Origin: Anoplopoma fimbria
Lineage: Eukaryota; Chordata; Actinopteri; Perciformes; Anoplopomatidae
NCBI RefSeq assembly: GCF_027596085.1
Contig: NC_072465.1
Coordinates: 10,402,553-10,466,552, forward strand
Direction of reading: 5' to 3'
DNA length: 64,000 nt
Part shown: piece by piece, positions 28,000 to 42,315 of the stretch
Position numbering within the stretch: position 1 is the stretch's first letter
How the letters are laid out: each line of letters opens with the position of its first letter
Program-made: the position numbers and the translations under genes
The notes under the pieces: model-generated
Told to the model about the DNA's origin: nothing
Seen by the model: the letters and a program-made list of their open reading frames with translations, nothing else
Database searches by the model: none

Positions 28000-30900
28000 C
28001 TTCTTTTAGCTCAACTGTGGTCTCCCAAGAAGTAATAAAATGGTCCACTGTGTTTTATGTGATTGGATGGTTTGTTAAGGAAACCACTAAGTCAGTACAG
28101 CAGTGACACTGGTCTGCACTGGGTGGCCTCTTTCCTCTCTGCTGAAGCCGAAACACATCCGGTCATGGAGGTGGCGCCCCACGCATGTTTGGGCGGGATC
28201 TCTGCTTTATCTGACTCAACTTCAAAGGGTTATCAAGACAACTAAATATATGAGATGAGGTCCCACCATGTTACTGAAACATGACAACAACCAGGCCTCT
28301 AGTCACATTGTTCTGCTAACGCCTCAAAGCTAACCTGTTTTCACCATATCTGGTTTTACCAGAGTTTCACAGGAAAGTACAAACACTTGCAACCTTAGGA
28401 TATTTTTAATCAGTCATGTATAATGGTTTCAAGCTTTCTGTGTTATTTAAAAACTATCATTACGATCCGGTAAAGAGGTATCAGGTAACCACGGGTGATT
28501 AATACCCAGCTGATTGTTTAACTGTTCGTAAGATCGACACATACATTCAACACCCAATACTGTCAACAGTCATGTAAGCAACTTAAATTTTGTTGAAGCC
28601 TTTTAGACCACTGGTCATATATGGCGTTCCCTTTGTGTCAAAATTGCGTATGAATTCATTTCAAATGGACCCTATACACTTCCTTGGTCCTGGTACTGTT
28701 CATGCTGGATCCCTGTCACTGTTACTGGAACAATTAATGGAACTGAGACTTTGATAATGAAATCCGTGTCCCCCGTGCTTTCCTTCTATGACAAGTACTT
28801 CACTATTATTGAATGTGTAATTTTTACTTCTAACGGAGTATTTTTACATTCTACATTGTTAAATTGCTACCCTTACTTCAGTTGTTCAGTTCATTGTTTA
28901 CCGTCTGATTAGAACCTTGAGATGCAGGACTGAAGTTGGAGATGAGAGAAGACCACCAGATAGTTTCCGGCGAGTATCCAGATTTAATGCTGCCAATGTG
29001 TTCCACTTATTTTGCTATCCCCACGAACTGTTAACCTGCATTCAACCAAAGTCAGATCAAACTTGATCATTTAAAACTACCTGGACCAGGAATGGAATCC
29101 AGAAATCTCCTGATACTAACATCTAGTCCTGTTGCCTACAGATTCTGCTTACAGAAATTTGTTCAACACTGATAACAAGCAACGACATTTAATTTGGTTT
29201 ATTTATTACAAACTTATCAAGACAGCTATCAAAAGAGCATAAATCGGTAAAATTCCAATAAAAGCACATCAGAGCCAAGGCAATGAAATGAAAGTGATCA
29301 GTGCCCCAGACGTTGAGCAGTCGGGCTGACCGGCTTTGATCTTAGATGGAGATGTGAAGAGTGGAGCTCGGCTCTTACTGGTAGATGAAGCGCTGGTAGC
29401 TGAGGAGGAGTGAGCGCTGTGTTGTTGGGACATTCAGCGGGTTTTACTCCAAAAAGCTTTTGGCTGCAGGAATCACAAGAACTCCAACTACATGCTTCAC
29501 TTCTTCAAGCTGTATGCTAACCAATACCTGCTGGAGTTACCATTATACCACCCACATGGATGGTCCTACATAATGGGATAGTTAGTATGTGAGTTAGGTA
29601 CAGCAGGTTATGTGTTAAATGGAGCGTGTTGTTATCGTGTTGTTTCACAGTCTGGTGCCTCCATGGCTCGGTGCAGAGCTGCTGACAACATGCTAACTGT
29701 GTTGCCCATTTGCTGGTTCTGTATGACTGAATCCTCTTACAAGACTACAGGTCAACCCACACAGCTGTTGGCTGATATATAATGAGGCTGAACATTCAGT
29801 GGGTCCCAAACATTATTAGAAATATCAATGTGATATCATGAAGGAGCAGAATGGAGAAGGTTACTTAAAACAAAATGGAGCCTATATATCATATACTGTA
29901 TAGTTGTGACTAGGTGTCACTTTTACATCCAGTTTTACTGTTTTATTTCTCATGGGATAACTTTAAGGTCAGAAGAATTATCAGAATTTCCGACTATCAT
30001 ATGTAAGTTGTATCAGCTTGTTCATCTGTATCATATGATATGATGTAATCAGTGCACTGAGTGATATATTCAAACAAAAGACTCTGCTTCATGGGGACAC
30101 CTTCCCTTTAGATGGAATTCTTCTAGATATATTGGGCATAACTTTAGATCCATTTCATCAAATAGCCTCTCCACTTGAATTGAAATAGGCCTATAACATT
30201 CTGTGGTTTGAGACAAAGTTCAGTAGGAAAGCATATGTTTGTAATGACTGGTCCACTGGCAAGTTCATGAATCCATATATTTGTAATCCACAATATTAGA
30301 CTCTTCACTCAAGATGTTTTCATCCTTAAAACAGTTTGCCAATGTTTGAACAATCAATTTTTACTTTTTATTTAATAGGAGCAGATACTTTGACGTTCAT
30401 AGCAGGACAGGTCTACGTGGAGCTAATAACGAGGGCAAAGTGACAACATACGTGGCGTCTCAAAACGGTATTATTGGCAGCGCCGCTGTCGCAGAGACAA
30501 CTGGAACGCTCAGTTTTCCTCAGAGTTACCAACAAAATGGGACACACTGCATTTCCAAACAAACCCAACAGCCGCTAACAGCCTGGCTATCATCTAAAGC
30601 AAGAGAAAAACGTAATTTGAACTAGAATCCCTGATCTCAGGCTATGATAAGGGCAGAGGTATATTGTAAGTATTAATAATAAGGTCGGTTTTTTCTAGCT
30701 TTGAAGAAAGAACGGTTTCTATCTACTATTTAGCATGGTAGTATTACCACAGTTAACGTTAACATTACTCCGGTTGTTGCACTTCCGCCATTTACCTGGA
30801 TCGCTACTGTGAGCTAGTAAACCTCTTATCAAGTGGCTCTCTGGTAAGCAGTCCTGTGTATGTAAGAACTGAAGGAGTGTAGCAGAAATAATCCATGGCC

Positions 30901-32480
30901 GTTGACAATGGGGGATCAATTAAAAGTATGCTGTCTTGGTTTATACCACAGGGGCCTCCATGTTACTATTTTATTACCTTCATAAGCGCAGGTGCAACTT
31001 AAGTGTTAAGTGTTAAGTCCTTAAATTATATGTCAACATTTCTTCAGTGAAAAGACTGAATGTATTAAGAAGCTGGAATCTGGTTAAAGAAGCCCACAAA
31101 TAAATATTAATTTGGCCCATAGTATATACTTCATCAATCTATGTATTGCAGCTTTGCCAAAACCTGAACCTTGGAATTTCATTAGATTATTACTTCCATG
31201 TCTGAAGGGATGTCTAGAACATCAGGGCCCACGAAGGGCTCCCAAACGTTCCTTGTGGTAACCTCAGTGAGCCGCAGGTGGACAACAGAGGGAAGCAGAC
31301 TGTACCAATCCAACAACCTCACTGTGTTGCTGAAAGAATGTTCACTTGCACAACACGCTTGCGTAACCTGTCTGAGCGTCAGCACATCAAATGCATGCCT
31401 ACATTTTCCGTTCCAGCACATGTGAGCACAGAAACATTCCCGTCCCTCTCTTGCGGGGCAGCTTCCTCACCAAAGCGCCTCTGGTTCCATGTCACTGCTG
31501 TGTGTTTGATCACATTCCCACCCCAATATTGCGTCTGTTTGACCTATTGGTGGGTGGTTATCATGCAGGCTCTGCGTGAAATCATGAGTCAGCTTTTCTA
31601 TGGATAGATGTGATGTGATTCTTCCAAATTTCACAATGCAGTACCAGTCTGTGAGGCCTGTGTGTGCCAAACAAAAACTAACCGAGTGATCAAAGAGCTT
31701 CTGTTTGCTCAAGATCCTCGTTTTGTTCACCACCTGCAGAACTAGCTATTGACGGCACACTCACCATTAGTCATACTTACCTGAGTCTTCCAAGGTTTAA
31801 TGTGTTTTTCTTTGATGAAACGTCTCATTTTGATTAATTTGTCTTTGGCATAACTGCAATCATGATGAAATGCTATTTTAGTGGATAGACTATTTTTCTT
31901 GGATAGACGCCGTAGAACATTTTCCATAATTGCTCCCAATGCCTCTCTTAACTATATAATTAATGTGAAAATGTACACAGTTTGAAAGAAATGCAGTTAT
32001 ATGAACAGTAACATGAAAGATAGGAGTTGCTTTTCTGCTGCATGTGTAATATTCACTGGGTGGAAAATCTGATGAGTCAGATTCATCGGGTTGAATATAG
32101 GGTGGGACATGGAATTTTTTGGAACAAGCATGATAAGGTTTCATTTTGCTGACTATCATATTATCAGATAACAAAAGCATCCGGAGATGAAAACAGACAT
32201 TTCAAACTTTCTCAGGTGATTCATGCTAGCATGAAATGCTAAAGTAACCCTACATTCTTAAAAAACTAGCACGAGCAACCCTGTCTTCTACAGAACGACA
32301 ATCCCATTCAACTAAACTGCATACTCAGTTACATTTAGAGGGAAATGTATTTTAAACTGGATTATGGCCGCAGTTTGTAACACATCTTTCGTTTTGTTAA
32401 TTGCAACCAAACAAATTGAAAACGCAAAAAACAATCTTGGTTAATTTAGGCTACGGACGTAAATTAAAATAGGTCAGCGT
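28000..32480. other. Intergenic stretch; no gene seen
   Basis: No exon with splice sites, RNA gene or well-defined transposon was recognised. The base composition is AT-rich and ordinary. Confidence 0.45.
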
Positions 32481-32484
32481 TGAC

Positions 32485-32580
32485 TTATGGTTTCACTCAG
32501 GACACAAACAGTGGCCTCCTGGGTGAAAGTCCTGTGTCCAATTCATCCATCCCGACCTCCCTACACAGACTTCCATGGAC
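32485..32580 (+). repeat. Dispersed repeat family B, copy 2
   Basis: GGTTTCACTCAGGACACAAA, then GTGGCCTCCTGGGTGAAAGTCC and CCCGACCTCCCT, follow the order seen at 33740-33830. Confidence 0.7.
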
Positions 32581-32929
32581 TATGATTAATATTGTATCTG
32601 TAATACGTAAAAAATGTCCAGGAGAAAATACCATTCCCTCAAAACGTAAGTGACAATGTAATTTCATTTGAGGGGGAACATCGTTTGTATGAGATGTGGG
32701 TGCAATGACAAGAGCAATGCTGTGGTAAACCATTGCTTTTGCACAACCTCAAAACATGAACTTTTGAACATTAAGTAGCCTTTGAAAAGGTAACAAACTT
32801 GCATTCACTTTTATTTAGGTTAAAGCAGCTATAATCAGAATTCTTAACACAACAATGTATCCAATGCCAATGTGAGAGGGTTCCTTTCGTTTCGACAAAG
32901 CAACCAGTTCTCATTCCCAACTGGTCACA

Positions 32930-33060
32930 TATGGATCCTTGGTCAGGACCCCATTGGCATCACTGAGGTTAATTTACTTGGTTAGGTTTAGCAAAGATTG
33001 TAGTTTGGGTTGAAATAAGTATTTATTAGGTGACTTTACAGAACATACTTGGGTACCTTA
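32930..33060 (+). repeat. Degenerate dispersed repeat (TTGGTTAGGTTTAG type)
   Basis: CCTTGGTCAGGACCCCATTGGC followed by TTACTTGGTTAGGTTTAGCA resembles a module often found with family B in fish. It is a degenerate match from motif familiarity only. Confidence 0.4.
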
Positions 33061-33739
33061 AAATAAGTCCACATTAGGCCTCATGCCATAAGCTTTCCCA
33101 TATGCAGGGATTTGTTCTTATGTGCTTTGTACAAGTAATTTAGGAGAACTTTCTCGTATTTAGAATTTTCTCTTAGGTAAGAAAACAATTTGAGATGGTC
33201 CAGACCTGTCAAAAGAGTCATATTACATTAGTCTGTTGTTATCTAAACCTAAGCTTTCACTAATGGATTTTATATTTCGTTACTTTGAAGCAATCTTGAG
33301 TTAGAAAATCCAATATTGATTACATTTCATAATTATGTTGACATTATCCTGTTTGACACTGCAATTCGTATTATAATATAATACAAAACTTGCTAATGTG
33401 TAACAATACAATATCAACATGAACATCTCAAGCTGCGAAAACAACTTAAATTGTGCATTAAGTGAAGGTTAATTTGTCTCTGAACATAATAAAGTCAGTG
33501 AGAAGTGTAACCTAGAGCTAACTTACATCTTTTGAATGCCTTAGTCAGGGCCTTGGGAGCCATCGTGTCTTTAGTCAGCGTACTGATTGTGTCAAAGACA
33601 GATGGATGGTTCTTCACATGCAGGTTTATGCAAGTGGCTGTCCAGGGAAAACTCCTTTGTTGCAATGCCTGGCAGAGCAACATCACATATTATAGCACGT
33701 ATTCCTTCATCCATCTTGGTGATGGAGAATTAACCTTGA

Positions 33740-33830
33740 CTTTTGGTTTCACATGGGACACGAATGGAGGCCTCCTGAGAGAAAAGTCCAGTTTTTAGCC
33801 CGACCCCCCTCCGCAGACTTTGTCGCCCTA
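33740..33830 (+). repeat. Dispersed repeat family B, copy 3
   Basis: TTTTGGTTTCACATGGGACACGAA, then GGAGGCCTCCTGAGAGAAAAGTCC and CCCGACCCCCCT. It is the same order and orientation as copy 2, about 1.2 kb away. Confidence 0.7.
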
Positions 33831-34429
33831 GATACTACGTCACCTGAGTGTCTAATCTCATACAGACAATACATGTATGTAGGTATCAGACTATGAGGGC
33901 AAATTATATTGAAATAATACTGAGTGCTTCAAACTTCAAACTTTCTGAAGTCTTTGTGCTCCATGAACTTTCCATGCTGAACGAGTGGAACATGTAAAAC
34001 CCTGTCTGTGAACTGATTTGCTATTGTGTGAACCTAAAAGGATCTGAGTGCCAGTTGGTTATGTACATGGATATATGACCAGAGGAAGAGGGAGACTTTC
34101 CCTGACATACCAGGCTCTGATTCTCCCTACGGCACTGACAGTAAAAACAGGGCAAAAGACTTGAAAGCTCACTTCATCATTCCTTAACATACTTGTTTCC
34201 GGCCTTCAGGGAACGTGACTGACATGTAGCTTATCACTGTTTGGTTCTTTCTTTTTTTCTCTACATGTGCTAGATTGCTCAAAGGCACTGTCTAGCATAA
34301 AACTTTCCATATAGATTTGATACAGTATTCTAAAAAATAAAAATAAATACAACCCAGACAAATTGGTAAAATATGTATCTTTATCCTAATTATGATTACA
34401 ATTTTTCATTCAGGGCTTCGTTTTATGAT

Positions 34430-35180
34430 TTGATTAATCCTTCACCAAACTGCAAACAGACAAAGTTAGCAACAACGCTGGTGAACAAGTGGAGCGCTAA
34501 GTGGCTAAAGAGCCAATTATTTCTTGTAGAGACAAAAACAGACTGAAAAGAACTGTTAGTATTGGACTGAAATTAAGCAGGTGGGCGGAAACACCACTCC
34601 AGATGAATGCTAATGTTGCTGTGTGTCAGCTGAGTTTGCTACATGCAACTGTTAGCTAACACGTCCGCCACAACGACTTAAAAAAACAACTATTGCTGCT
34701 TTAAAAGTTTACAACAACTAAACTAGTAAAATGCTAAAGCTAACCTTATCTTGGTAGAATGCTTGTAGTTCTTTTAGACAGATGAAGAGTTAAATTGATC
34801 CTATATTTGCTTTACACTGTAACCAGTCAAGAAAAAAAGTATCTTCTGCTTTTCATCATATTGCAGTAATTTTAAGGATTGTGTCAGCAACATTGGTATC
34901 CAACCGAAAGATCTAGCCCAGTATTTTAAAATATTTTCCTAACAAAGTACCTAGCAGCACTAGCTCTTAAAGTCGCTAAATATAGCGAAAAAAGTTGTCA
35001 AGTCAACAACACTGATTCATCATATATGAATGTAAATATATCTTCACACCTTTTTTTTATCAGAGCATTTGATCTAATGATTGTTGTCAGGGTGTAAAGA
35101 GAATTTCAACAAAAATTTCAGAAAAAGGTTTCTAAAGTATATTGTCTGCCATAGCTTTAATATTGTGTCTGTGGGGGTCA
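34430..35180. repeat. Dispersed repeat family C, copy 2
   Basis: The region around 34945-35090 parallels 15030-15295 in the order and spacing of CTAGCA..CACTAGC and TCAGAG.ATTTGAT..ATTGATTG motifs. The ends are uncertain. Confidence 0.35.
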
Positions 35181-35189
35181 TGTGTTGTA

Positions 35190-37430
35190 GCGAAAGGAAT
35201 TGGAAACGTGCATTCCACTGATAGATTTTAGTGGCTGGACATTTTCAGACCCCCATGCAGCTTCACACAGCCCCGCGCTGCTCCCCTTGGGTAAGTGAGA
35301 AAAATCACCTTCCTCCAAGTCTGAAATGTTTTGCTTCCCAGGTTCAATGAAGAGTAACCACCTCTACGAGCTGCTGTAACAGAAACATTAGGAAGCTAGC
35401 TCCCCCATTGATGTCCACAGTGGTGTGTGATGAGGACAGTTTCTATGTCAAATTACTTTTTTAAGAGCTATATCATTTTTTTTCGACAGATCTCATTTGA
35501 ATTGTGTCGTACTGTACACGCGTTGCAGTGATGTAAGGTGACAGACCGGAGCCTGACCGTGAAGAACCAAACCTGCACTGTGCCCATATAGGTCAATGCA
35601 TTGCATCAAACGAAAACGTCTGGAAGAAAAGACGAATCTCTCTCTTTCATGTGAGGTAATGAAGTTCAGAGCCGAGTGCCGGTGTTTGAAGTTGTCCAGC
35701 AGTGTGTTCTGTCGAGGCCAGGTGGGTTCACATCTCAGTCAGGCTCGGGTGCTGCAGGTCAGCCACACGGAGGGTCGGCCTGACAGCACAGGGCCTTTGT
35801 ACTCTCACAAGGGATGCTCGCACAGGTAGGCAGCGCTGCTTTGATCCTCGGGTCAGCTGAATCACCCCAAAGGGTCACATCCAGAGCTGTGATTATGAAG
35901 CTCAAAGCCGCACTTGAACAACAGAGGCGCTACATCTGCAAAGAAGTTGTCTAATTGTGTATAATAAGCCTATTTGATATCCCTAACTGATTTATTCTTT
36001 CCACATTGATTGATTTTTACCAGTCACAAGGGGGCATAAGGATTCATTATCAAGCTGAAAAACACACCTCGGACATATTATTGCCAAATAAAGATGTTTT
36101 GGCTTTGGTACTAGCAATCAGTGCAGGTACACATTCTGAAGAGGCACAACTTATTTCTAGTACAACCAAAACAATGAGTTACCAGAGGCTTAAAAACCTC
36201 CATAGAGCTTTAGTGTTGCCTGTTAAATACTTGTGGTTTGTCACTGTGAGTGACAATTACACAAAGTCATTTGATCCATTGTCAGAGTTAGAAAAAACGA
36301 TTAGAGCATCTTTAAAGGTATTTAATCTCAGTTTCATAGCCTGAGCTGTGCAACCTCTGTAGCAATTTTCCATTTATTTGTCCGACATGAGGAGACCAAT
36401 CTACAGTGCTCGATTTTACGACAGACGGTGGAAAAAATAGTTCCTCACTTGACCTTCAGAGCCAGTCACATTTTTTTTACATGGCAGCAAGAAACTACAG
36501 GTAGCTTTTTAATTACTCACTGCATGCCATGATGAGTGCAGCGCAGCTATTATCGGCTCTGTCTCAGCGCCCCGAGGCTCCGTGGTAATTCCTTCTGCTC
36601 TCCTTCCAAAAGCTCTTAGTTTACAGGACGTGCACATGATGAGTTTGCCGTGGCGATAACTGCAGGGATTTTCTTTATCTGTACATCTTGTCAGTCCTTT
36701 AAGGTTTCCGTGCGATTATTACCAATGGCGTTTTTAAGTTTAAATAAATAAATTATGGGGCATCAACTACTTGGGACAGATGCAAGACCAGAAAATAATA
36801 CAATGTCGATTAGGTCAAATCTAACATAAAATAAGACACTTCAGATCATAGTACACAACCAAAGTCAACACGTTAAATACTGAATTGAGCAGTTGTTAGA
36901 GAACACAAACACAAAATGCAGTTTCTCCAACTGCTTTGATGATTGATCTATTTTTTTACTTGTCCTTATTGTGTGTTAATATCAAGCACTGTCCATTAAT
37001 GCAAATAGATAGCTGATAGAATTGAGAATGACAGACCATTACTGTACTGCTCAGTGAAGTGACAGATTTCTATCGGTCATGCCACAGTGCTTTATGTGAC
37101 GACTGGGCATGATGAATTGAGGATTTGTTTATTCAGTGGAACTAGTTTGCAGATTAATAATAAAGTTTCAGTGGTTCACGGCATTGAGATCTAAGACGCT
37201 GGCATTTCTGATAAATGATGTTTAAAAAAAAAAAAAGGATTTCAGGAAGACAAACAAATGTGTTGTTTTCACTGGTGGAAGGTAGTTGGTTGCTTTTAAA
37301 GAAAAATGTGAGGTTGAAGGTAAACTCTATGAGGATTTATGCGTAATGACTGACTCAGATCATCTCTAATCAGAGACTTAAAATATATCAACATGTTGCC
37401 TTCACATGGCTGCAGGGAATTAATGAGATA
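35190..37430. other. Intergenic stretch; no gene seen
   Basis: GC content rises modestly around 35220-35900, but there is no recognisable coding exon. A possible weak relationship of 36330-36520 to 38465-38700 is noted under findings. Confidence 0.4.
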
Positions 37431-37439
37431 AAGGAGAAG

Positions 37440-37700
37440 CTCCTCTGGTTGTATAGAAGAAAATGACTCTACTTCTCACTTGATTTATTCCCTCAGTAAA
37501 CATTGTAAACATGAGTTTATGGTCTCAATCTCTAGTTTCAAGTCTTCTTCAATACAGCATGATGTTCATTTAGAGTCAAATAGACCATGGTTCCAAAAAC
37601 ACAAGATGGCGGCGGTAAAAATGTCAAACTCAAGGTTTCAAAGTAGTTAACAATCCTAGGTGACGTCTCGATGACAATGTCTTATACACAGTCTATGATC
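37440..37700 (+). repeat. Copy of dispersed repeat family A
   Basis: GACTCTACTTCTCACTTGATTTATT, then GTAAACATGAGTTTATGGTCTC and CAAGATGGCGGCGGTAAAA, followed by TCTTATACACAGTCTATG. It is continuous across the point where the copy at 19135-19530 is interrupted. Confidence 0.8.
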
Positions 37701-38169
37701 ATCATTAATGTGGAGCCATGTTTGTGTCCACCTGATGAATATAAGTCTAATGTTTGTTTTGGTCTCCACCAACTTCTACAATAGCTGGCTCTTCAGCTGC
37801 TAAATGCTCCACTATGTTCACCAGCAAGTGGCTGAATGTATCTGTCCGCTGTTTAAGAAGGTAAGTGTACAGTGGGTTTATCATTGGTCGACTGCTGAAA
37901 CCAGCTGCGTGCTGAGGCTGGAAAGAGTTGGACAGGAAAGCAAAAAAAAAGACCTGAAAGAGGTTCATTAAGATATTGGATTTAAGGTTTGACAGAGATT
38001 TTCGCTATAGATATTTAAGTGGACTTGGAGCAGGAGACAGGACACGTTTGAAACAATTCCTGCACTAGAAAATACATTTCCATCGGTTGTAGGGTATTCT
38101 GATCTGTGTTGCTGACTCACCATACACTGAAAAAAATACATGGAATGCACACATTACATCCAGATACTT

Positions 38170-38255
38170 TACCTCTGGCTTTTGTTGTGCACTCAGTCGT
38201 ATCAGCAGATCTCATCTTATCTCTCTCTCTGCAATAGAGCTGTGTAGCAGGCATG
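38170..38255 (+). repeat. 86-bp near-identical repeat, copy 2
   Basis: 85 of 86 bases agree with 23067-23152, in the same orientation, 15.1 kb away. Confidence 0.92.
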
Positions 38256-38263
38256 AATGTCTG

Positions 38264-38378
<115 letters not shown>

Positions 38379-38499
38379 ATTAGTGTGTGTGCACATATGG
38401 GTGCTAGCTACCACCTTTTCTACATCAACAATATGTGGGAAAGACTTGATTTGCGATGAAACTGTCAATTTTAGTTCATAGCCTAACCTGTGAGCAGCC

Positions 38500-40790
38500 T
38501 TTATAAAAAGTAATTTCCATCGGGCTTTTTTGCCATCTTTATTTAAGAGCGTGGGATTTCCATCCGAGAGCTTGACTCATTGATTTCACGTTCAGATTTC
38601 AATGCTTTCCCTCAAAACTCCATTGTAATCAAATAGCCCCTTCTTGTGCTTGGATTTGCTCTGGTAAGTCACACTTTTTAGTGAGGCAGGAAGAAACGTC
38701 AAGGATCTCAAGGAAAGAGATGGAAGGTGGATGGTTTTGTCCTTCGTTGTAACACTAGTTTGCGATAACAGTTATAGCCAATAAAAAGGTCATTCATCAG
38801 GTAGAGATTCTGTCCAACTGACTGACTTGTTATTATTCTACATTCTTAAGTGGTAGTAAAATACTGTGCAAGTGAGTCGCCTCGAGACACAAAGATAGGG
38901 GTCCCGTCGGGAAAGAATCTCTGCTGTGTGATGAACAGTTTTTGTGCGGCAGACCAAAGAGAAACGTTGCTTGATGTTGATTCTTATAGTAAGCATTGCC
39001 CAGTGCTGAAGCATATGGGAATTCCCGGCGCTCATGGTTGCGTTGATGTGAAGCACACAGTAGACGAGATGCTGTAGATCGCTATCTTGAGGTTCAGGCA
39101 AGATGATTTATGTCAGCCTGGGCTCGTGCTTGTGCATGTTGGTGTCAGTATGAAATAGGATCTCACTAGCATTTGGAAAACTTATTATGGAAAAAACAAT
39201 TTGGATCTGTCATGTGTTGCAAATAAACTTGATTGGAATTTTTAAGTTATTACCCACAATGTCTGGAGGGTGGCTTCAATAAAGTCGTCCACTTCTCAGC
39301 AGACCGCGGAAATATCTCCAACTCATAATTGCAATGAGTTGGCTGGTGAGAAGAGCTCACTGACTTATGTTCTGAATGATATAAGGCTAGTTAACTTAAG
39401 TACAGTACTACCAATACACTTTATTTTTGGGCTAATGTAACAACAATTGGTCAAGCCCTCTGTATTTCTTTTCGGAGAATTTAGGGGTTTTAGTATTGTA
39501 AGAGGGGGTTACATAATACAATCAAAGACTTACATATGATAGACTGTTTTCAGAGCTAAATAATAATCTCTGCAAACATGCTGACATGTAATTTGTTAAT
39601 GTTGCTTAGGATACCATCTGCAGTTAGCATGATAGCTTGCTTTGTTTGCAATAATCTCCAAATACAGCTCAGGGTAATGGGAATGGAAATGAAATGCAAT
39701 TGATCCAAATGATGCAAAGATATTTCCCTAAAAACCAAAGTGTTAGACTCACATGCAGAGTGCACTAGTTTGGTTAAAAACTGGATCCAAAGAGTCATTA
39801 AGCTTCAGCCACATTAACCAGATATTTAGTGACTGCGGACGTTCTGAGCGGCTGCTCCTCTTCAATCATCTCAGTGTGAGAAACCTAGGACCTTGAAACA
39901 AATTAACATTTCATTTTACCATTCCGTCACTTGTCTAGAGACAATGCTTGAAGCAGCTGTAATCACCCACATTATGTTGGAAACAGCTCATTTTCTGGGT
40001 GTATGCGATCATCATTTGCTTTTACGAGTCTGCAGAGCTAACATCCATTATGAAACATCACAGGGAGACTTCTTCAGCACCAGCAGCACTACAGGGAATT
40101 CCCACTTTCCCCATTTGCAACACCTCAGCCTGCTGGTCATGCAGTGTTTGTCTGATCCTGCATGTCCTCAGCAGGTGAGGCAATTGTCGGCACCATTAAG
40201 CTGCAGTCCTCCGGCAATGTAGAGATAATCACTGTGGGGGAATACACAGACAGGAGACAAGTCATGATTGACAATTGCCACAGGAGACAGCACTGTCAGA
40301 TTTACAGAAATACATGTACTCTATGTATCCTCAACGCAATACTAGAATGACCAATTATGTATCGTGTTGTTTGTACTTTTTTTTCCTTTGTTTCTCATTT
40401 CTCGTCTAACAACCTTACTGCACTTTGAAGATCTTCCCGCAGGATAATAATACTGGAATTGATCCAAGACAGGTTTTCCATGTCCCATAGGAGGGCAACT
40501 TACAATTAGAAGACTAACACATGAAGGGTATTTTAATTTACTATTGTGGAGAGCCGCACTACGCCTCTGCCTGGCTATTTTTGGCGTTGAAACTTACCTG
40601 TTGAGTATCTTGGTGAACAAACAAAAGTTGATTTACTGACAAAAAACAGGCTATTCTCATTCACTCTTAATTTGAGAAACTGAGTGTCGTATGTAACCCA
40701 CATTAACTTGAGCCAAGACATGCAGGGCCCCAAGGAAGTTTGTTAAGGATGTAATGTGACGTAGTATAAAGAATGACAAAGTCTGAGAAG
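38500..40790. other. Intergenic stretch; no gene seen
   Basis: No exon, RNA gene or clear element was recognised. Confidence 0.4.
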
Positions 40791-40794
40791 GGAA

Positions 40795-40870
40795 GTCAAA
40801 CAAACACAACACTTTCACCCAGGAGACCATTGTTTGTGTCACGTGTAAAACCAAAGGTCAATACTGTCTT
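40795..40870 (-). repeat. Dispersed repeat family B, copy 4
   Basis: CAAACAAACACAACACTTTCACCC, then AGGAGACCATTGTTTGTGTC and ACCAAAGGTCAATAC, closely parallel 27727-27800. Confidence 0.65.
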
Positions 40871-41314
40871 CAGGATAGCAAACCAATAGTAAAAACATGG
40901 TGTCTGGTGTCAAAAACTCCTCAAGGAGAGCATCTTTTAAAAAGAACAGCTTACCAAAGCTAACCAAAAAATCATGAATCTAGTTTACTATCTTGCCATG
41001 CAGATAATTTGACATAAGTTGCACAGCTTTGAGAGATATCTGTCTTGAGATTTCTGGCCCCAACACACACGTCACTGTCAAAGGTTTTTTGAAAGAGGAA
41101 AAATTAGAATACGACACTCAATAAAAGATTAAAATATTGAACCTTAAACAATAAAGTGTGCAGGAATTAACCTTTTATTTAAGTTATCAAATGTAAAGTT
41201 GCTAAGGTAAAAGCTTCCTCTGCCGGATGATGGAGTCCAAATATTACAGATTTTTTATTGTAAAAAAAACAAAAAAACACAAAATAGTGAATATCTCCAG
41301 CTGTCCACATGGAT

Positions 41315-41434
<120 letters not shown>

Positions 41435-42154
41435 CTCCAGCTTACACCTGGGGTCAGAGGAGAGAGGACACCTGACCGGCCAACAAAGCACAGCTCTGCT
41501 TCCGTTCCATCAGTTGTCTTTCGACACGCGTCTCTGTGTTTGCTGTTGATTCCCACTTTCAAGAACGGCCAGACGGTTTCTCCCCTTCTGAAGTGGCAGA
41601 TATTTTACCAAGCTCTCTGTTTGATAAACAAAAAAGAGTTCAAGGGTGCGTTTCATCCGCTCAACATATACACATCAGAGGTGATAATGAATTTAGAGGT
41701 TTAGCTTGTGCACAGACGGTTCAAACACTTTACTTCAGGAAGAAAGAGGGCTTTAGAAAAGTCATGTTTGGCCGTTCTGAAAGCTGAAATATGTCAGTTT
41801 TAAGCATCAAACATGATTTGACCTTTCAAGTGTTAAATGGATTTTTGCAGAAGCTGAAAGCATTTTTCCCCTTAGTATATTAAAACCTACTGAATAAACT
41901 GTGCCTCAATGTAAAGAGGACTCGTTTCGACTGATCCATGGACCAGCATTCTGGAAAAACTCCAAGAAGAGGATTCGTGACAAGCCCACAGCTGAGGACC
42001 TGAAACGCTAGTCGTGACGTGGCAGACTTAAAAGAGGAAACGTTGAAATATGAAATTATGAAATATTATGTCAAATGTGTGTTTGATAAAAAGAGCAAAA
42101 CTTTTACACTCCAGTAGGACGACAGGTGCGTAGGAGAATACCTTAGGTAGACAA

Positions 42155-42315
42155 TATAGAACAAAAACTCCCGCACACTGGCGTTTGTACGTAGACCTTC
42201 ATCAGGTTATTTTACGAAAAAATAACCTGATGAAGGTCTACGTACCGAAACGTTGTGACTAAAATACATTTATACGCAAGTGAAGAAGCCAGTGTGCGGG
42301 AGTTTTTGTTCTATA
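42155..42315. repeat. Nested palindrome (two concentric inverted repeats)
   Basis: The outer arms are perfect 28-mers at 42155-42182 and 42288-42315 (TATAGAACAAAAACTCCCGC... and its complement). The inner arms are perfect 26-mers at 42188-42213 and 42219-42244 around a 5-nt loop (ACGAA). The inner hairpin's motif CCTGATGAAGGTCTACG is followed by CCGAAACGTTGTG, reminiscent of a dispersed fish repeat. Confidence 0.9.
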
